DNA from: Limimaricola cinnabarinus LL-001
GTDB taxonomy: Bacteria > Pseudomonadota > Alphaproteobacteria > Rhodobacterales > Rhodobacteraceae
Assembly (NCBI RefSeq): GCF_000466965.1
Contig: NZ_BATB01000037.1
Span: 1 to 38,441, forward strand
Direction of reading: 5' to 3'
Length of the DNA: 38,441 nt
The number at the start of each line of letters is the position of its first letter. Within the stretch, counting starts at the first letter, position 1. The position numbers and the translations under genes were made by a program. Below the pieces are notes generated by a model that did no database searches, was not told where the DNA came from, and was given only the letters and a program-made list of their open reading frames with translations. Of the stretch, positions 35,796 through 38,441 are shown piece by piece.

Positions 35796-35812
35796 ATACC
35801 TTTATGATACCT
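35796..35812 (-). promoter_or_regulatory. Operator-like AGGTAT repeat at the murQ promoter
   Basis: On the minus strand this reads AGGTATCATAAAGGTAT, two AGGTAT boxes 11 bases apart; a degenerate third box (AGGTC) follows at the next 11-base step. A possible -35 TGGACA and -10 TATTAG flank and overlap it. It lies 26 bases upstream of murQ. It matches 15 of 17 positions of the element before the kinase gene. Confidence 0.6.
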
Positions 35813-35908
35813 CTTGTCCAGATGGCTTCGAGCATATCAGTGCGAATGGCTGCTGCGGCTTGCTTCTATGTCTTCGTGGGGGGGTTATATGTCTTCACTC
35901 TCATCTAA

Positions 35909-35925
35909 AGGTATTATATAGGTAT
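35909..35925 (+). promoter_or_regulatory. Operator-like AGGTAT repeat at the kinase start
   Basis: AGGTATTATATAGGTAT carries two AGGTAT boxes 11 bases apart, facing the kinase gene as the murQ copy faces murQ. It ends three bases before the kinase ATG, so its second AGG may double as the ribosome-binding site. The likely binder is the GntR/UTRA protein encoded downstream. A further direct repeat TATGTCTTC occurs at 35867-35875 and 35888-35896. Confidence 0.6.
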
Positions 35926-35928
35926 GAC

Positions 35929-36798
35929 ATGAAGCAAGCGGTCTCCCTTTATCTCGGCATCGACGGCGGCGGTACCGGCTGCCGTGCCGCCATCTGGCGC
36001 GACGGCGTGGTCGGACAGGGGGCCGCCGGGCCGGCCAATCTCACATCCGATTTCGAAGGCGGGATGGCCAATCTGCGGTCGGCGATCACCGCCGCGGCGC
36101 AATCGGCGGGTCTCGGGGCTGCGGAGCTGGAGCAGGCCATCGGACATGCCGGCCTTGCAGGGGTGCAGACCGACGACATGGCCCGCAAGGTCGCGGGTCA
36201 GCTGCCGGGACGCTGCTGCGTCACCGAGGATCGCGACATTGCCATCGCCGGGGCACTCGGAGCGGAGGGTGACGGCGCCGTCCTCGCCATCGGAACGGGA
36301 AGTTTCGTGGGGCTGAGGCGCGGGGGCACCATCCGCGCGGTCGGCGGCTGGGGGCTGCAGCTGTCGGATCAGGCCTCCGGCGGCTGGCTCGGGCGCGCGG
36401 CGCTCGCCGCCACGCTCGAAGCGGTCGATGGCATGCGCGACCGAACCGCCCTTTCGGAGGCGCTGCTTGCGCGGATGGGCGGGACGCCGCAGGAGATCGT
36501 CGGCTATGCAGCCTCCGCGCGGCCCGCGGATTACGGTGCGCTCGCGCCGGTGCTGGTTCAGGCGCTCGAGGCCGGAGATCCGCTTGCGCGCGATCTGTTC
36601 GCGCGCGGCGCGGGTTGGCTCGACCGCGCGCTTGCCGCTCTCGGCCATCGCTTGGAGGAGCCGATCTGCCTCACCGGAGGGCTGGGGCCACGCTACCGGG
36701 CTCTGCTCGACCGTCCGGACCGGCGCTTCGTCGCCCCGCTCGGCACCCCGCTCGACGGGGCACTGATCCTCGCGCGGGCGGCGGGCGGGCGCGCATGA
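35929..36798 (+). CDS. BadF/BadG-type ATPase, probable N-acetylglucosamine/amino-sugar kinase
   Basis: The 289-residue ASKHA-fold protein opens with LYLGIDGGGTGCRAAIW (phosphate 1 motif DGGGTG), then AVLAIGTGSFVGLRRGG (phosphate 2) and CLTGGLGPRYRALL (adenosine motif). This family includes mammalian-type GlcNAc kinase. It would make GlcNAc-6-P or MurNAc-6-P from imported sugar, supplying MurQ and NagA, as no PTS gene is present. ATG 35929 is supported by the family N-terminus. Its stop overlaps the GntR gene by ATGA. Confidence 0.87.
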   Translation: MKQAVSLYLGIDGGGTGCRAAIWRDGVVGQGAAGPANLTSDFEGGMANLRSAITAAAQSAGLGAAELEQAIGHAGLAGVQTDDMARKVAGQLPGRCCVTEDRDIAIAGALGAEGDGAVLAIGTGSFVGLRRGGTIRAVGGWGLQLSDQASGGWLGRAALAATLEAVDGMRDRTALSEALLARMGGTPQEIVGYAASARPADYGALAPVLVQALEAGDPLARDLFARGAGWLDRALAALGHRLEEPICLTGGLGPRYRALLDRPDRRFVAPLGTPLDGALILARAAGGRA

Positions 36799-37553
36799 AG
36801 ATCTCGGCCGTCCTCGACCCCGGGAACTGGAGCCGCGCCGATGGCGGGCCGCTTTATCTGCAACTGGCCGAAAAGCTCTCCGAGGCCGTCTCGCAGGGGC
36901 TTCTGGCACCGGGAAGCCCGCTGCCGCCGGAGCGCGAGATCGCGGCGATGACCGGGCTGTCGCGGGTCACGGTCCGCAAGGCGATCGGCCGGTTGGTCGA
37001 AGACGGGCTGGTGATCCAGAAGCAGGGCTCCGGCTCCTTCGTGGCGCCGCCTGCGCCTCGGCTCGAACAATCCCTGTCGCGGCTGACCTCCTTCACCGAG
37101 GACATGGCGCGGCGTGGGCTGTCGACGACGACCCTCTGGCTCGACCGAGGCATCTATATCCCCTCGCCGGACGAGGTGGTGGCGCTCGGTCTCTCGTCGG
37201 ACGCGTCGGTCGCGCGGCTGGCGCGGCTGCGCCTGGCCGACGGGCGGCCCATGGCGATCGAACGCGCGGCGCTGCCGCTCGACATCCTGCCCGATCCGGG
37301 TGCGGTCGAGGTGTCGCTCTACGGCACGCTCGCTGAGGCCGGGCTGCGGCCCGTCCGCGCCCTGCAGAGGATCTCGGCCATCAACCTGGGCCGCGACGAC
37401 GCCACCACGCTCGAGGTCGAACCGGGCACGGCCGGGCTGCGGATCGAGCGAACCTCTTATCTTGCCGATGGTCGGGTGGCCGAATTCACCCGCTCGCTCT
37501 ACCGGGGCGACGCCTATAATTTCGTGGCCGAGCTGCGCTTGGCGCGGGACTGA
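36795..37553 (+). CDS. GntR family (HutC/UTRA) transcriptional regulator
   Basis: This 252-residue regulator has an N-terminal GntR winged helix (PLYLQLAEKLSEAV, LPPEREIAAMTGLSRVTVRK, AIGRLVEDGLVIQKQGSGSF) and a C-terminal UTRA ligand-binding domain (SRLTSFTEDMARRGL, ERAALPLDILPDP, ERTSYLADGRVAEFTRSLYR). It belongs with NagR/DasR-like regulators that usually sense amino-sugar phosphates. It is coupled to the kinase gene and is the obvious candidate to bind the AGGTAT repeats between murQ and the kinase. It converges with the oxidase subunit IV gene. Confidence 0.93.
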   Translation: MKISAVLDPGNWSRADGGPLYLQLAEKLSEAVSQGLLAPGSPLPPEREIAAMTGLSRVTVRKAIGRLVEDGLVIQKQGSGSFVAPPAPRLEQSLSRLTSFTEDMARRGLSTTTLWLDRGIYIPSPDEVVALGLSSDASVARLARLRLADGRPMAIERAALPLDILPDPGAVEVSLYGTLAEAGLRPVRALQRISAINLGRDDATTLEVEPGTAGLRIERTSYLADGRVAEFTRSLYRGDAYNFVAELRLARD

Positions 37554-37603
37554 GGCGAGCGGCACCCAAAGCCTCATTTCACCGCTTGGAAGCCCGAAAC
37601 GCC

Positions 37604-37960
37604 TTATCGGGGGGCCGAGAAATGCGTCTCGCGGGCCTGCAGCGTATAGCCCGATTCCGCGATCATGATTCCCATGAAGACCACCGCCGCGAGCGGTGGA
37701 AGCAGGATCGCATAGACCAGCGCCAGCCGCTCCCACGCCATATGCATGAAGACCGCAACGATCAGCCCGGCCTTGAGCGCCATGAAGATCAGGATCAGCC
37801 CCCAACGCAGCATGCCCTGCAACTGCGCGTAATCGACCATGTAGGAGGCGATCGAGAGCACGAAGAGAAAACCCCAGCAGACGAGGTAGAGCCGGACCGG
37901 ATGAGCCTGCCCCTCATGCGTGTCGGCGGAGGCGGTCTGGTTCGCGGATGCATGCGTCAT
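37604..37960 (-). CDS. Cytochrome c oxidase subunit IV family protein (prokaryotic)
   Basis: This 118-residue membrane protein has three helices, about VRLYLVCWGFLFVLSIASYM, MLRWGLILIFMALKAGLIVA and LALVYAILLPPLAAVVFMGI, the layout of bacterial subunit IV (COX4/CyoD-like). The N-terminus is short and hydrophilic. It starts 7 bases after the subunit III stop, so the two form an operon. ATG 37960 is chosen over the longer frame upstream, which overlaps subunit III. Confidence 0.88.
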   Translation of the reverse strand: MTHASANQTASADTHEGQAHPVRLYLVCWGFLFVLSIASYMVDYAQLQGMLRWGLILIFMALKAGLIVAVFMHMAWERLALVYAILLPPLAAVVFMGIMIAESGYTLQARETHFSAPR

Positions 37961-37967
37961 GTCGGCC

Positions 37968-38441
37968 TCACCACAAATAGAAGAACGCGAAGATGAACAC
38001 CCAGACGAGATCGACGAAGTGCCAGTAGAGGCCCATGATCTCGACCGCCTCGTAATCGCCCTTCTCACGGCACAGCCATGTCCGCCGGCCGCTGTCGAAC
38101 GCGCCCTTGCGGACCTTGCCCGCGACGATCAGCAGGAACAGCACGCCAAAGCTCACATGGGTGCCGTGAAAGCCGGTGATCGTGAAGAAGGTCGCGCCGA
38201 ACTGCTCCGCACCGAAGGGATTGCCCCATGGGCGCACGCCCTCATGGATCAGCTTGGACCACTCGAAGGCCTGCATGCCGACGAAGAGCGCGCCCAAGGC
38301 CGCGGTTGTGTACATCAGCGCGGCGGTGCGTTTGCGGTCGCGCGCATAGGCGAAGTTCACCGCCATCGCCATGGTGCCCGATGACGAGATCAGCACGAAG
38401 GTCATGATCGCGATCAAGGCCAGCGGCAGGTCCGCGCCGCC
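37968..38441 (-). CDS. Heme-copper oxidase subunit III (5' part beyond window edge)
   Basis: 157 codons of subunit III of a heme-copper oxidase are visible, open to the right edge, so the start is outside. Helices with SSSGTMAMAVNFAYAR, GALFVGMQAFEWSKLIHEGV, TFFTITGFHGTHVSFGVLFL and GLYWHFVDLVWVFIFAFFYL match the family (conserved HGTHV and WHFVDLVW). It lies upstream of subunit IV. Which oxidase type it belongs to (aa3 or other) needs the missing subunits I and II. Confidence 0.9.
   Translation of the reverse strand, partial: GGADLPLALIAIMTFVLISSSGTMAMAVNFAYARDRKRTAALMYTTAALGALFVGMQAFEWSKLIHEGVRPWGNPFGAEQFGATFFTITGFHGTHVSFGVLFLLIVAGKVRKGAFDSGRRTWLCREKGDYEAVEIMGLYWHFVDLVWVFIFAFFYLW

Overview
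The DNA is GC-rich, with tightly packed operons joined by ATGA overlaps. Gene content (TRAP and BCCT transporters, BKACE-type cleavage enzyme, SAF-domain dehydrogenase, plasmid-style rep/parA/parB module) points to an alphaproteobacterium, most likely Rhodobacterales. A replication-partition module in the left third means the window is probably part of a plasmid or chromid; that is inference, since no replicon ends are visible.

Layout. 75-970: serine recombinase. 1123-2985: a small exported HExxH protein divergent from a membrane-anchored winged-helix/TPR regulator, with 11-bp direct repeats between them. 2992-4035: orphan TRAP solute-binding protein. 4585-8099: rep, parA, parB, with two identical 18-bp palindromes between rep and parA. 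8441-10098: BCCT transporter, convergent with a periplasmic gamma-glutamyltransferase (10157-11947) across a 13-bp-stem hairpin. 12282-20214: a seven-gene operon, amiC-amiR-permease-permease-binding protein-formamidase/acetamidase-fused ATPase, whose leader carries an intrinsic terminator just ahead of amiC. 20348-24668: four redox genes on the minus strand (quinone-oxidoreductase type, SDR, LLM flavoprotein, zinc-type ADH-like). 24936-27415: BKACE enzyme and a COG4091-like SAF-domain dehydrogenase. 27631-35769: amino-sugar operon on the minus strand (murQ, binding protein, two permeases, Gfo/Idh dehydrogenase, ATPase, nagB, nagA). 35929-37553: divergent BadF-type sugar kinase and GntR/UTRA regulator. 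37604-38441: heme-copper oxidase subunits IV and III, the latter cut by the window edge.

How it fits together. The amide operon would import a small amide or amide-containing peptide, sense it with AmiC, release AmiR for antitermination, and hydrolyse the amide in the cytoplasm. The murQ/nag cluster would import an amino sugar or peptidoglycan fragment, phosphorylate it with the BadF-type kinase, cleave the lactyl ether of MurNAc-6-P (MurQ), deacetylate (NagA) and deaminate to fructose-6-phosphate (NagB), with the GntR protein acting on repeated AGGTAT boxes in the divergent promoter region.

Caution. Ten genes, including both parA and parB, are each broken by exactly one apparent base gain or loss in a homopolymer, and each regains an intact protein when one base is restored. 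I read these mainly as sequencing or assembly indels rather than real decay. They are listed as pseudogenes because that is what the sequence literally shows.
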